In this document: piece after piece, positions 7,927 to 16,106 of the stretch
How the letters are laid out: each line of letters starts with the position of its first letter
Numbering within the stretch: position 1 is the stretch's first letter
Assembly (NCBI RefSeq): GCF_018448785.1
Contig: NZ_JAHCLU010000030.1
Span: forward strand, 1-32,526
DNA length: 32,526 nt
From: Halomonas jincaotanensis
Lineage (GTDB): Bacteria > Pseudomonadota > Gammaproteobacteria > Pseudomonadales > Halomonadaceae
Reading direction: 5' to 3'
The notes under the pieces: generated by a model
The model's input: the letters and a program-made list of their open reading frames with translations, nothing else
Database searches by the model: none
Told to the model about the DNA's origin: nothing
Translations under genes and position numbers: made by a program

Positions 7927-8591
7927 TCGTTGACTTCCTCCAGTCGGTAGCCAAGTCCACGGAAGGTTCGGATCTGCAGTCCCGTGCCTTGTAGACGCTT
8001 GCGCAAGCGACTGACATAAACCTCCAAGGCATTGGAGCCCACCTCGTCGAAGCCGAACAGCCGGCGTTCCAACACCTCCCGAGGGGCGATGCTGCCTGCG
8101 TGCAGCAAGAGGCCTTCGGCCAGCAGAAGTTCACGGCGCGGCAACACTATGGGCACGTCGTCCAGGGCGGCCGTGCCTGTCGACGGGTCAAAGGAAAGGC
8201 GAGCAAAGCGTAGTCGGTTGTCACTGCGCTGCTGACTACGCCGCAACAGCGCCCGTACTCGAGCTTCCAGCTCTGCCAGAGAGAAAGGCTTGGCCAGATA
8301 GTCATCGGCGCCCAGGTCGAGGCCGCTGACCCGGTCGTCGACACCATCCCGGGCCGTGAGTATCAGTACCGGCGTGGTGTCGCCACGATTGCGCAATGCT
8401 GCCAGCAAGTTGAGGCCGTCACCATCGGGTAATCCCAGATCAAGCAGGACCAGGTCGAAGCGGTCATGGCTGAGTGCAGCATGGGCCTCGGCATGGGTGG
8501 TAAACGCCTCGACCGTATTGCCCAAGGGAGATAGGGCGCGTTCCAGAGAACGAGCGATTAACAGATCGTCCTCAATAACAAGTAAGCGCAT
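7923..8591 (-). CDS. tctD: Response regulator, TctD type (OmpR/PhoB class)
   Basis: 222 aa. The receiver domain (1-115) has acidic Glu7-Asp8-Asp9 (VIEDDLL), phosphorylation site Asp51 in LLDLGLPDGDG, Thr79-Ala80 (LTARDG) and Lys101 in LAKPFS. A winged-helix domain follows (about 125-220), with the recognition helix NALEVYVSRLRKRL and the wing FRGLGYRLE. It is the first gene of the minus-strand operon and overlaps tctE by four bases. Standing divergent to tctC with 138 bases between starts, it most likely activates the transporter operon and possibly its own. It is full length with no missing residues. Confidence 0.9.
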   Translation of the reverse strand: MRLLVIEDDLLIARSLERALSPLGNTVEAFTTHAEAHAALSHDRFDLVLLDLGLPDGDGLNLLAALRNRGDTTPVLILTARDGVDDRVSGLDLGADDYLAKPFSLAELEARVRALLRRSQQRSDNRLRFARLSFDPSTGTAALDDVPIVLPRRELLLAEGLLLHAGSIAPREVLERRLFGFDEVGSNALEVYVSRLRKRLQGTGLQIRTFRGLGYRLEEVNE

Positions 8592-8729
8592 GCGACCAAA
8601 GTCTCACTAAATAACGAGCAAGATGACAGGTTGATGAAAGGTGGCAGGCCTAGCATCGCACTGGCTATCCACAGGATGGCAAGCGAGACAAGTTTCTCGC
8701 ATCTCACGACAAGAGAACAGGAGTACATC
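8592..8729. promoter_or_regulatory. Divergent tctD/tctC control region with inverted repeat
   Basis: The 138-base gap must hold both promoters and the TctD operator. GCGAGA (8683-8688) and TCTCGC (8695-8700) form a perfect 6-bp inverted repeat with a 6-base gap, ending 29 bases before the tctC start. It may be an operator or a leader hairpin. I could not assign -35/-10 boxes with confidence. Confidence 0.45.
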
Positions 8730-9710
8730 ATGAGGATCAACACAGCCGTCCGCCACGCCTCCGGTATCGCCCTGCTGGGTGGCGCCCTACTAACAGGCCA
8801 GGCACAGGCCAACGATAATACGGAATGTATCGCCCCCGCCAAGCCCGGAGGTGGCTACGATCTGACCTGCCGATTGGCGGCCAATGGCCTACTGGAAGCG
8901 GAGCTCATCGAGGCACCCATGATGGTGACCTACATGCCGGGCGGCATTGGCGCCGTGGCCTATAACCACGTCAACGGCGTACGCACCGATGACCCCAACC
9001 TGATCGTCGCCGCCAGCACTGGCGCCGCCGTCAACCTGGCACTCGGCAAGTTCGGTCAGTACGACGGCGACGAGGTGCGCTGGCTGGGCGCCCTGGGCGT
9101 CGACTATGGGGCCATCGTCGTCAGCGCCGACGCACCCTGGCAGTCATTGGACGAGTTGATGGCTGACCTCCAGGAAACCCCGGGCGAAATCGCCTTCGGC
9201 GCAGGGGGCACGGTAGGTAGCCAGGATTGGATGAAGGTGGCATTGACCGCCAAAACCGTGGACATCAACCCGCGCGATCTTCGCTATGTTGCCTTCGAAG
9301 GCGGCGGCGAAGCGCTTGCGGCTCTGCTCGGCGATCATATTCAGGTCTTCACCGGCGATCTCTCCGAGCTCAGATCACAACTCGAGGGTGGAGATATCCG
9401 CGTTCTGGCAGCCCTCTCGGAAGAGCGGATGGGTGGGCCATATGCCGACATACCCACGGCAGCCGAACAAGGCTACGACGTCCAGTGGCCGATCTGGCGC
9501 GGCTATTTCATGGGCCCTGAGGTCAGTGATGAGGCCTACGCGACATGGGTCGAGCGTCTGAAGACCCTTTCGGAAGATCCTGGTTTTGCCGAAATCCGCG
9601 AGGCGCGTGGCCTTTTCCCGATGTCACGCTTCGGTGACAGCTTCGACACCTACGTGCAGGAGCAAATCACTGACTTCAAGACACTGGCCGAAGAAGTAGG
9701 TCTGAAATGA
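8730..9710 (+). CDS. tctC: Tripartite tricarboxylate transporter substrate-binding protein TctC (Bug family)
   Basis: 326 aa from the ATG at 8730, chosen because AGGAG lies six bases upstream and a signal peptide follows at once (RINTAVRHASGIALLGGALL, cut after AQA near 27). The mature N-terminus ECIAPAKPGGGYDLTCR is the hallmark substrate-loop of TctC/Bug receptors, and FGAGGTVGSQDW is a second conserved segment. It acts in the periplasm and delivers a carboxylate (citrate-, tricarballylate- or aromatic-acid-like) to TctAB. Its stop overlaps the tctB start by four bases. The size is typical. The exact ligand cannot be read from sequence. Confidence 0.92.
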   Translation: MRINTAVRHASGIALLGGALLTGQAQANDNTECIAPAKPGGGYDLTCRLAANGLLEAELIEAPMMVTYMPGGIGAVAYNHVNGVRTDDPNLIVAASTGAAVNLALGKFGQYDGDEVRWLGALGVDYGAIVVSADAPWQSLDELMADLQETPGEIAFGAGGTVGSQDWMKVALTAKTVDINPRDLRYVAFEGGGEALAALLGDHIQVFTGDLSELRSQLEGGDIRVLAALSEERMGGPYADIPTAAEQGYDVQWPIWRGYFMGPEVSDEAYATWVERLKTLSEDPGFAEIREARGLFPMSRFGDSFDTYVQEQITDFKTLAEEVGLK

Positions 9711-10156
9711 AAATCGCTGCCGACCGACTGTTGGGATTCGCGCTGATCGGTCTGGCGGCGTTCGTTGCCGTCCAGGCCATCAACCTGGAAGTCCCTTTCA
9801 ACTATGAGCCCGTGGGACCACGGGCCTTTCCCCTTGGGCTGGCCATCCTGCTCGCTGCACTATCGCTGGCGCTAGTGTTCAAACCTGGCCCCGACGGCCA
9901 CTGGCCACACGGAGCGCTGGCTCTCAAGTTGTTGCTGGTACTGGGCTTGCTGCTGGTTTACACCATGCTATTCACACGCCTGGGCTTCATACCCACGACG
10001 TTTATGGTAGTGGCAGCCTTGGCATGGTTGTTCGATGCCACTTGGGGCAAGGCGCTGATCGCTGGGGCACTGATGGCGGTAGGCAGTTTTGTTCTGTTTA
10101 CCGAGGCGCTGGGCATCGCGCTTCCCACCGGGTACTGGCTTAGCGCCATCACTTAA
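9707..10156 (+). CDS. tctB: Small membrane subunit TctB
   Basis: 149 aa with four predicted transmembrane helices (about 8-24, 42-60, 74-94, 100-140 containing the last two closely spaced) and the family pattern VPFNYEPVGPRAFPLGLAI after the first helix. TctB is the small, poorly conserved subunit of the TctABC sodium- or proton-coupled carboxylate importer. ATGA overlap with tctC and a 12-base gap to tctA place it in the middle of the operon. Confidence 0.9.
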   Translation: MKIAADRLLGFALIGLAAFVAVQAINLEVPFNYEPVGPRAFPLGLAILLAALSLALVFKPGPDGHWPHGALALKLLLVLGLLLVYTMLFTRLGFIPTTFMVVAALAWLFDATWGKALIAGALMAVGSFVLFTEALGIALPTGYWLSAIT

Positions 10157-10168
10157 AGGAACGCCAAG

Positions 10169-11689
10169 ATGTTTGATTTCCTGATACAGGGCTTTGGCGT
10201 CGCGCTGAGTCCACTAAATCTGGGGCTGGCCTTCCTCGGTGCACTGCTCGGTACGCTTTTCGGAGCGCTACCGGGTATCGGGCCGATCAACGGCATCGCC
10301 ATCCTCATGCCACTCGCCTATACCCTAGGCCTTCCGGCCGAATCAGCCCTCATCTTACTCGCCGGTATATACACGGGTGCGGAGTACGGCGGGCGCATGT
10401 CGAGCATTCTGCTCAACGTGCCCGGTGATGCGGGTGCGGTCATGACCACCCTCGATGGTTATCCACTGGCCAAAAAGGGTCTGGCTGGCCCGGCGCTCGG
10501 CCTCTCGGCAGTCAGTTCCTTCGTCGGCGCCACCATCGCCATCATCGGTCTGACGCTATTCGCACCGCTTCTCGCGAAAGTGGCGGTGATGTTCGGCCCC
10601 GCTGAGTTCTTTGCGCTGATGGTCTTCGCCTTCTCATCGATGGCGGTCATGATGGGCAAGGATCCGATCAAGACCGGTATCGGTGCGGTGCTGGGTGTAC
10701 TGATCGCCATGGTAGGCGTCGACTCCGGTACCGGCGTATTGCGCTATACCTTCGGCATGGCCGAACTCTACGACGGCATCGACTTCGTGGTAATGATCAT
10801 CGGGTTGTTCGCCATCAGCGAGATTCTGCTGATGTTGGAACACGCTAATCGTCCGGATAGCGAAAACGAGGAGATCCCGCCGTTGGGCCGCGTCTTCGTC
10901 ACGCTAAAGGAGGTGCTCTACTGCAAGGGCGCAATGTTACGCTCAGGACTGATTGGCTTTATCATCGGTGTGCTACCCGGTACCGGCGCTTCCGTGGCCG
11001 GCGCGGTGTCCTACACCACCGAGAAGCGCCTGTCCGACAAGGATGGCACCTTCGGCCATGGCGACATGCGTGGCCTGGCCGCCCCGGAGTCAGCCAATAA
11101 CGCCGCAGCGGCGGGCTCCTTCGTCCCCATGCTGACACTGGGCATTCCTGGCTCCGGTACCACTGCCGTCCTGCTTGGCGCCCTGATGCTCTACAACATC
11201 ACCCCTGGGCCGATGATGTTTACCGAGCGGCCCGAGGTCGCTGGTGGCCTGATCGCGTCCCTGTACATTGGCAACGTTGTGCTGTTGGCACTGAATCTGC
11301 CATTGGCCGGGGTCTTCGCCAAGGTGCTGACCGTGCCACGCTGGGTCCTGGTCCCGGCCATTGCCATTCTCGCCTTCGTCGGGGTCTATCAGCTGCATTC
11401 CGATCTCATGGCCATTTACCTGATGCTGATCATCGGTGTGTTCGGTTACCTGCTTCGCAAGCTGGGCTTTTCCCTGGCACCGGTGATTCTAGGCTATGTG
11501 CTCGGTGGACTGATGGAGCAGAACCTTCGCCGAGCCTTATCGATCAGCGGCGGCGACGTCGACATCCTCTGGCAATCCGGTATTTCACTGGGGCTATGGA
11601 TCGCGGCGGCGGCACTACTGGTTCTACCCTGGCTTGTGCCGAAGCTGTTGCCTGACAACAAGCCTCAGGAGAATGTGGAAGACGACTGA
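10169..11689 (+). CDS. tctA: Large membrane subunit TctA
   Basis: 506 aa polytopic inner-membrane protein with roughly 10-12 helices. Two internally related halves are visible, each with a glycine-proline loop: GALPGIGPINGIAILMP (about residue 33 on) and GVLPGTGASVAGAVSY (about 268 on). GAEYGGRMSSILLNVPGDAGA is the family signature. It forms the secondary-active transport channel with TctB. AAGGAA lies seven bases before the ATG. The gene is full length and is followed by a strong hairpin before the next gene. Confidence 0.93.
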   Translation: MFDFLIQGFGVALSPLNLGLAFLGALLGTLFGALPGIGPINGIAILMPLAYTLGLPAESALILLAGIYTGAEYGGRMSSILLNVPGDAGAVMTTLDGYPLAKKGLAGPALGLSAVSSFVGATIAIIGLTLFAPLLAKVAVMFGPAEFFALMVFAFSSMAVMMGKDPIKTGIGAVLGVLIAMVGVDSGTGVLRYTFGMAELYDGIDFVVMIIGLFAISEILLMLEHANRPDSENEEIPPLGRVFVTLKEVLYCKGAMLRSGLIGFIIGVLPGTGASVAGAVSYTTEKRLSDKDGTFGHGDMRGLAAPESANNAAAAGSFVPMLTLGIPGSGTTAVLLGALMLYNITPGPMMFTERPEVAGGLIASLYIGNVVLLALNLPLAGVFAKVLTVPRWVLVPAIAILAFVGVYQLHSDLMAIYLMLIIGVFGYLLRKLGFSLAPVILGYVLGGLMEQNLRRALSISGGDVDILWQSGISLGLWIAAAALLVLPWLVPKLLPDNKPQENVEDD

Positions 11690-11714
11690 GGCCACGCTGC
11701 GTATCAGCTTCTGC

Positions 11715-11748
11715 TCTGGGCCCGCTACTTCATTGTGGCGGGCCCAGA
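11715..11748 (+). terminator. Strong hairpin after tctA (terminator or attenuator)
   Basis: TCTGGGCCCGC (11715-11725) and its exact complement (11738-11748) form an 11-bp GC-rich stem with a 12-base loop, 26 bases past the tctA stop. Only a short TTT follows, so termination may be partial, lowering expression of the AbrB-family gene 21 bases downstream. Confidence 0.6.
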
Positions 11749-11769
11749 AGTTTGACGGGAGGTAATGGT

Positions 11770-12837
11770 TTGAACTCGACGATGACGCAACTGATGGCCC
11801 GCTTTTGCCGCTTCCTGCCGACCCTGGTCTTGGGTCTGGCCGGTGGTGGCCTTGCCTACTGGCTACAAATGCCGCTGCCCTGGCTGCTGGGGGCCATGCT
11901 CGCCACCACGGCCGCGAGTCTCATGGGGTGCCGGCTGCGCTCGCCGGGACGGGGCCGCAAGGGCGTTTTGGTGGTAATCGGCGTGATGCTGGGTTCGGCA
12001 TTCACGCCGGATATGTCCGGCGACCTACCGTTATGGGGGGCCAGTCTCGTCATCATGCTGCTGGCCACTGCCATGATGATGGGCTTTTCCGTCTGGTTTT
12101 CGCGGCGAATAGCCCACCATTCGCTGGATACCGCCCTCTATGCGGGCGTGCCCGGCGGCGTTTCGGCGGTGACCGGCATGGCGCTGGACTCGAACGCCGA
12201 CCTGCGTGTCGTTGGCATGACGCATGCTGTGCGTATCCTGATCTTGCTGGCTGCCATCCCACCAGTATTAAAGTGGATTGGCCATGTCAGCCTGCAACCC
12301 ACCGGCATGAGCCTGAACCAATGGTTGTGGCTGCCCAGCCTCACGGATGCGGCGTGGCTCGCCGTTGCCGGTGCACTCGGCGTCTGGCTGGGGCAGCGGC
12401 TACGCCTTCCCAACGCCTTGCTGTTCGGCCCCGCCTTGATCTCAGCAGGCCTGCACCTGTCGGGACTGACCCATGCGGTGCTCCCTCCCACCCTTATCGC
12501 CATGGCCCAGGTCGTGATTGGCATCTCGGTGGGAGTGCGCTTTACCGGAACCTCACTGGCCGAGGTGGGACATACCCTTACCATGGCCACACTCCAAGCA
12601 GTGGTGCTGCTGCTGATCGCCATCTTGGCGGCATGGGGTATCCACGCACTGACCGGGGTCTCGCTGGCGGCGGCACTGCTCGCCTATATGCCAGGCGGCG
12701 CGCCCGAGCTGAGTCTCGTTGCGCTATCGCTGGGCATCGACCCGGCCTTCGTGACCTCGCACCACCTTCTGCGCATCACGGTGCTGATACTGGTGTTGCC
12801 TTTGTTGTTGAAGCATTTCCAGCGGATGCGTGCCTAG
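11770..12837 (+). CDS. AbrB-family (PF05145) membrane protein
   Basis: 355 aa starting at TTG 11770, which sits seven bases after a strong GGGAGG; no in-frame ATG is better placed. About 10 hydrophobic helices arranged as two repeats, each beginning with a conserved Pro-Trp-Leu/Gly-rich motif (LQMPLPWLLGAMLATT and LRLPNALLFGPALISAGLH). YAGVPGGVSAVTGMA and AYMPGGAPELSLVAL are the paired PGG loops of TIGR03082/PF05145 proteins. The family is often labelled AbrB transcriptional regulator or ammonia monooxygenase, but both names are misleading because the protein is plainly an integral membrane transporter-like protein. Co-location with tctCBA suggests a role with the same substrate. Function unproven. 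Confidence 0.85.
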   Translation: MNSTMTQLMARFCRFLPTLVLGLAGGGLAYWLQMPLPWLLGAMLATTAASLMGCRLRSPGRGRKGVLVVIGVMLGSAFTPDMSGDLPLWGASLVIMLLATAMMMGFSVWFSRRIAHHSLDTALYAGVPGGVSAVTGMALDSNADLRVVGMTHAVRILILLAAIPPVLKWIGHVSLQPTGMSLNQWLWLPSLTDAAWLAVAGALGVWLGQRLRLPNALLFGPALISAGLHLSGLTHAVLPPTLIAMAQVVIGISVGVRFTGTSLAEVGHTLTMATLQAVVLLLIAILAAWGIHALTGVSLAAALLAYMPGGAPELSLVALSLGIDPAFVTSHHLLRITVLILVLPLLLKHFQRMRA

Positions 12838-12919
12838 CCTGATTCGCATGGCAGCCATATCGATTGATACTGACTCAGGAGCATGATGCCAACCTAACCC
12901 TCTTAACCAAGTATCTATC

Positions 12920-12945
12920 CCCGAGCGTGCCCCCTCACGCTCGGG
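12920..12945. terminator. Hairpin downstream of the AbrB-family gene
   Basis: CCCGAGCGTG (12920-12929), loop CCCCCT, then the exact complement (12936-12945): a 10-bp perfect stem 83 bases after the stop codon. No T run follows on either strand, so it may be a weak terminator or a transcript-stabilising hairpin. Confidence 0.45.
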
Positions 12946-13115
12946 CCGCATGCCTTCCTGGTCTGCGCTTCGGCTGTTCGCTAAACGCGCTACGTCCAGC
13001 TCGAGTGTTCCAAGCACTTCCGCGGGAAAAGTCTGCCAATCACCAAGTCCCAGCCATCGCAATCTGCAGCGAGACCGGTAGCCGTCAAGGGTCACGTCCG
13101 GGGATAATCGACTTG
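12946..13115. other. Unassigned sequence before the LysR remnant
   Basis: Open frames exist on both strands but none gives a recognisable motif. It may contain further decayed coding sequence. Nothing else is seen. Confidence 0.35.
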
Positions 13116-13386
13116 CTAATGGGAGGGCTGTCCCGAGGATCGTCCGCTGTCGGTCAGCGTTGCCTCGCGCCAGCGATCCCAGGGTGGATGGGGACTCAAC
13201 GACGCGAACAGATAGTCGAGGAAGGCGCGGACCTTGCGTGAGCGTAGGCGCCGTTCGGTGGTCAGCACGTGGATGTCGCGGCGCCCCGGCATGACCTCGC
13301 AGCGCCAGAAGTCGAGCAGCGCGACCAGCGCGCCGGCGAACAGGTGCGCCTGGTCGTGACGCAACGTCGCCTTGCCGATGCCGCAT
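13116..13386 (-). pseudogene. C-terminal remnant of a LysR-type regulator
   Basis: The minus frame reads GIGKATLRHDQAHLFAGALV, then LLDFW, IHVLTTERRLRSRKVRAFLDYL and a short tail to a stop at 13116. This matches the last part of the LysR effector-binding domain (GIG..L....A..L..G.LV..L...., the final strand, then the S/RKVRAFLDYL helix). The helix-turn-helix and first two thirds of the domain are missing; upstream the frame closes at a TGA near 13390. The truncated 5' edge abuts the truncated 5' edge of the plus-strand remnant that follows, so one deletion probably took both. Confidence 0.6.
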
Positions 13387-13530
13387 CATGTCACCCCGCA
13401 CCTGATGTTCGGCGGCAATGCCGACCTGACGCCTTTCGGTCGCCAGGAAACCTGGGAGGACTCACCGTCTGACTGGCCGCAAACGCCGCCCTACGTGTGG
13501 AACCGTCGCCACGACGGGTACGAAACATAG
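13378..13530 (+). pseudogene. C-terminal remnant of an unrelated protein, possibly DUF899-like
   Basis: The plus frame ending at TAG 13528-13530 encodes LTPFGRQETWEDSPSDWPQ and ends YVWNRRHDGYET. The Trp-x-Arg-Arg-His-Asp-x-Tyr ending resembles the tail of DUF899 (thioredoxin-like) proteins, as I recall them. About 40-50 residues remain and the upstream part is lost at the junction with the LysR remnant. The family assignment is tentative; that it is a gene tail is more secure. Confidence 0.4.
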
Positions 13531-13584
13531 CGGTGCGGCACGACAATGATGTCGGAATACGTCGACAAGAGGGAATGCATAAAC

Positions 13585-14301
13585 ATGAAGACCATCGGCC
13601 TGCTTGGCGGCATGAGCTGGGAATCCACCGCCAGCTATTACCGCGCGCTCAACGAGGGCGTGAAGGCCGCCCTAGGCGGGCTTCATTCGGCCAAGTTGTG
13701 CCTGTACAGCATCGACTTCGCCGAGATCGAGGGGTTGCAGCATGCCGGCGACTGGGACGCCACCGCCGAGATACTGAGCCAGGCCGCCCGCAGCGTGGAG
13801 GCCGGTGGTGCCGACTTCCTGTTGATCGGCACCAATACCATGCACAAGGTCGCACCGCAGGTTGCCGAGGCGATCTCGATTCCCTTGCTGCATATCGCCG
13901 ATGCCACGGCGCAGCGCATGGCCGCCGATGGCATTCGTCGCGTCGGCCTGCTTGGCACCCGCTTCACCATGGAGCAGGACTTCTACAAGGGGCGTATCGC
14001 AGAAGGCTTCGGCATCGAGGTGCTGGTACCCAACGAGTCTCAGCGCGACCTCGTGCACGAGGTGATCTACCACGAGCTATGTATGGGCGAATTGAAGGAG
14101 AGTTCGCGGCAGCGCTACCTGGAGATCATCGACTCGCTACGCGAGCAAGGCGCCGAGGCAGTGATCCTCGGCTGTACCGAAATCGCCCTGCTGGTACAGC
14201 AGAACCACACCGCAGTGCCGCTTTATGACACCACGGCCATTCACGCCGAAGAAGCAATCAAGTGGGCACTCGGAAATCAGATGAATAAGCTCGGCAAATA
14301 A
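13585..14301 (+). CDS. Aspartate/glutamate racemase family protein (YgeA-like)
   Basis: 238 aa starting at ATG 13585 (MKTIGLLGGMSWESTASYYR is the canonical family N-terminus; a longer in-frame start at 13546 is less likely). GTNTMHKVA and HIADATAQRM are family blocks, and the second catalytic loop VILGCTEIALLV retains its Cys. In classical cofactor-independent racemases a Cys precedes TNTMHK; here that position is Gly82. As I recall, the E. coli L-Asp/Glu racemase also lacks this Cys (Thr instead), so an atypical single-Cys mechanism or altered specificity is possible. It is cytoplasmic, about the usual length, and transcribed convergently with the stress protein gene. Confidence 0.85.
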   Translation: MKTIGLLGGMSWESTASYYRALNEGVKAALGGLHSAKLCLYSIDFAEIEGLQHAGDWDATAEILSQAARSVEAGGADFLLIGTNTMHKVAPQVAEAISIPLLHIADATAQRMAADGIRRVGLLGTRFTMEQDFYKGRIAEGFGIEVLVPNESQRDLVHEVIYHELCMGELKESSRQRYLEIIDSLREQGAEAVILGCTEIALLVQQNHTAVPLYDTTAIHAEEAIKWALGNQMNKLGK

Positions 14302-14347
14302 TGCGATATCGAGCCCAGGAGCGATTGCCTTATCGAAGGCCGCTGAC

Positions 14348-15178
14348 TCATCGATGTAGCAAGACTGCCTGGGGGGCCGATTGCAGAATGGTGGCGGTCG
14401 TCGACCCCGCCAGCCATTGGTGCAGCCGTCCTTCACCAAAGGCGCCGATAGTGAGCAGGTCATCTGCTTGGGCCATCCCCAACAGAGTTTCAACGGGATG
14501 TCCCGATCCGATACAGGTCGTCACCTGCAACCCATGGGCGTCAGCAAAGTGCTCGACAATATCAAGCTGATGTCGCGCCTTGCTTTCATTGGCATTTACG
14601 CTGACGGCCATTATCGGCAATGTGAGCCGCTGGGCCAGTTCCATGGCGTAAAGCATTATCCCGCGCGCCGCCTTGCCACCGTCGAATCCCAGCAACACGC
14701 GCCGAAAGCTCTCGAACTCTGTCCCCGCAAGCAGTACCGGCTGTGTCGCACGGCGCAATACCGTATTGACCACCTCCCCCAATCGCTTCGAACCCGCGAC
14801 CCAGGATTCGCCATGACGCCCCAGCACAATAAGGTCGCTGTTCTCGGCTACCGATAGCACCTCGCGGGCAGGGACACCACTGAGCACTCGAACATGACAG
14901 CTGACACCATCCGCCATCGCCCGAACTCTTACCGGCCTCAGCAGGTTGTCATTGCGACGTTTTCCCTGTCGTGACTCATGCGCACTTAGCGACGCCGCGC
15001 CCGCCATAGTCGCACCCAAGCCTTCCGCCCGGTAATAGCCGACTTCGGCCAGTCGGGTGTCGTCGACATGCACTGCGTGCAGGACGGCGCCAAGTTCGAC
15101 CGCAAGGTAGTTTGCATAAGCAGCCGCCACTCGGGAAAAGGGCGATCTATCGACGGCCAATAGAATCGACTGCAGCAT
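14348..15178 (-). CDS. Tandem-domain universal stress protein (UspA superfamily)
   Basis: 276 aa made of two Usp folds: residues about 1-150 and 158-276. Domain 1 starts MLQSILLAVDRSPFS and carries GRHGESWVAGSKRLGEV plus VLRRATQPVLL; domain 2 starts RRVLLGFDGGKAARG and carries GAFGEGRLHQWLAGSTT plus ILQSAPQAVLL. The G-x2-G-x9-G-S/T ATP-binding pattern is better kept in domain 2 (and nearly so in domain 1). UspE-like two-domain proteins act in the cytoplasm in stress survival. AAGGGG lies eight bases before the ATG. It appears to be a single-gene unit, 154 bases downstream of sdhB on the same strand. Confidence 0.88.
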   Translation of the reverse strand: MLQSILLAVDRSPFSRVAAAYANYLAVELGAVLHAVHVDDTRLAEVGYYRAEGLGATMAGAASLSAHESRQGKRRNDNLLRPVRVRAMADGVSCHVRVLSGVPAREVLSVAENSDLIVLGRHGESWVAGSKRLGEVVNTVLRRATQPVLLAGTEFESFRRVLLGFDGGKAARGIMLYAMELAQRLTLPIMAVSVNANESKARHQLDIVEHFADAHGLQVTTCIGSGHPVETLLGMAQADDLLTIGAFGEGRLHQWLAGSTTATILQSAPQAVLLHR

Positions 15179-15332
15179 GGCACGACCCCTTCATCAGGCA
15201 TGAATACCCGTGCATCTATTGGGTATATGCCAGGTCATGCGAATCCGCCAATGCTTACGTACTGAACTGGGTTCGAAAGCAATAGCGCCTTTTGGTCATT
15301 AACCCCTATGTGAAGTGGCCCCGAATATCGGC

Positions 15333-16040
15333 TCAGGTGCCACGCGTCAGCAGCATCGCCTTGATATGGCCAATCGCTCGCATGGGATTGAGCCCCTTGG
15401 GACACACCCAGGTGCAGTTGGCGATCTGGCGGCAGCGAAACACGCTGAAGGGGTCATCGAGGTCGGCCAGGCGCGCGTCGGTGGCAGTGTCACGGCTGTC
15501 GATCAGGAAACGGTAGGCCTGGATCAGGCCGGCCGGACCGATGTACTTGTCGGGGTTCCACCACCAGGAGGGACAGGCCGAGCTGCAGCAGGCGCAGAGG
15601 ATACACTCGTAGAGGCCATCGAGCTTCTCGCGGTCCTCTGGGCTTTGACGTCGTTCCGTCGCGGTAGGGGGATCATCATTGATCAACCAGGGACGAATCT
15701 TCTCGAACTGCCGGAAGAACAGCGCCTGGTCGACGACCAGGTCACGTATCACCGGCATGCCGGGGAGCGGACGCAGCGTCAGGGTATCCGAAGCGCCTAG
15801 CACCTCCTCCACCGAGGTGATGCAGGCCAGGCCATTCTTGCCATTGATGTTCATGCCATCGGAGCCGCACACCCCCTCCCGGCAGGAGCGCCGATAGGCC
15901 AGGTAGGCATCCTGCTGTTTGAGGTGCTCGAGCACGTCGAGCACCATGGCCTTGCGGAAGCGTTCATCCACCTCCCGCGCTTCCATCCTGGGACGTTCAT
16001 CGAGTTCAGGATGGTAGCGGTAGAGCTGCACCTTGATCAT
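15333..16040 (-). CDS. sdhB: Succinate dehydrogenase iron-sulfur subunit (orphan copy)
   Basis: 235 aa. The N-terminal 2Fe-2S domain has Cys53, Cys58, Asp61 and Cys73 in RRSCREGVCGSDGMNINGKN. The C-terminal ferredoxin domain has Cys146-149-152-156 (CILCACCSSACP) and Cys203, Cys209, Cys213 (CRQIANCTWVCPKG), giving the full ligand set for the 4Fe-4S and 3Fe-4S clusters. It normally passes electrons from SdhA flavin to quinone at the SdhCD membrane anchor. No sdhA, sdhC or sdhD lies within the window: the upstream neighbour is a small secreted protein. It is therefore either a separately located sdhB or a paralogue. An AGGAAAG ribosome site precedes the ATG. FrdB is an alternative, but motif details favour SdhB. 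Confidence 0.9.
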   Translation of the reverse strand: MIKVQLYRYHPELDERPRMEAREVDERFRKAMVLDVLEHLKQQDAYLAYRRSCREGVCGSDGMNINGKNGLACITSVEEVLGASDTLTLRPLPGMPVIRDLVVDQALFFRQFEKIRPWLINDDPPTATERRQSPEDREKLDGLYECILCACCSSACPSWWWNPDKYIGPAGLIQAYRFLIDSRDTATDARLADLDDPFSVFRCRQIANCTWVCPKGLNPMRAIGHIKAMLLTRGT

Positions 16041-16106
16041 CTAAGCTTTCCTTGTTTCGGCCCTTGATATGGCCCTGAATGCGCCGTCGGTGCGCCTCGA
16101 GGCGCA

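Noticed and set aside
8647..8665. Possible sigma54 promoter (TGGCAGG...ATCGCA) before tctC
   Set aside because: The GG to GC spacing is not the required ten bases.
11805..12842. 345-codon plus-strand frame overlapping the AbrB-family gene
   Set aside because: Frame-shifted shadow; the other frame gives hydrophobic helices and family motifs.
13497..14228. 243-codon frame starting before the racemase
   Set aside because: Overlaps the racemase in another frame; arginine-rich shadow without motifs.
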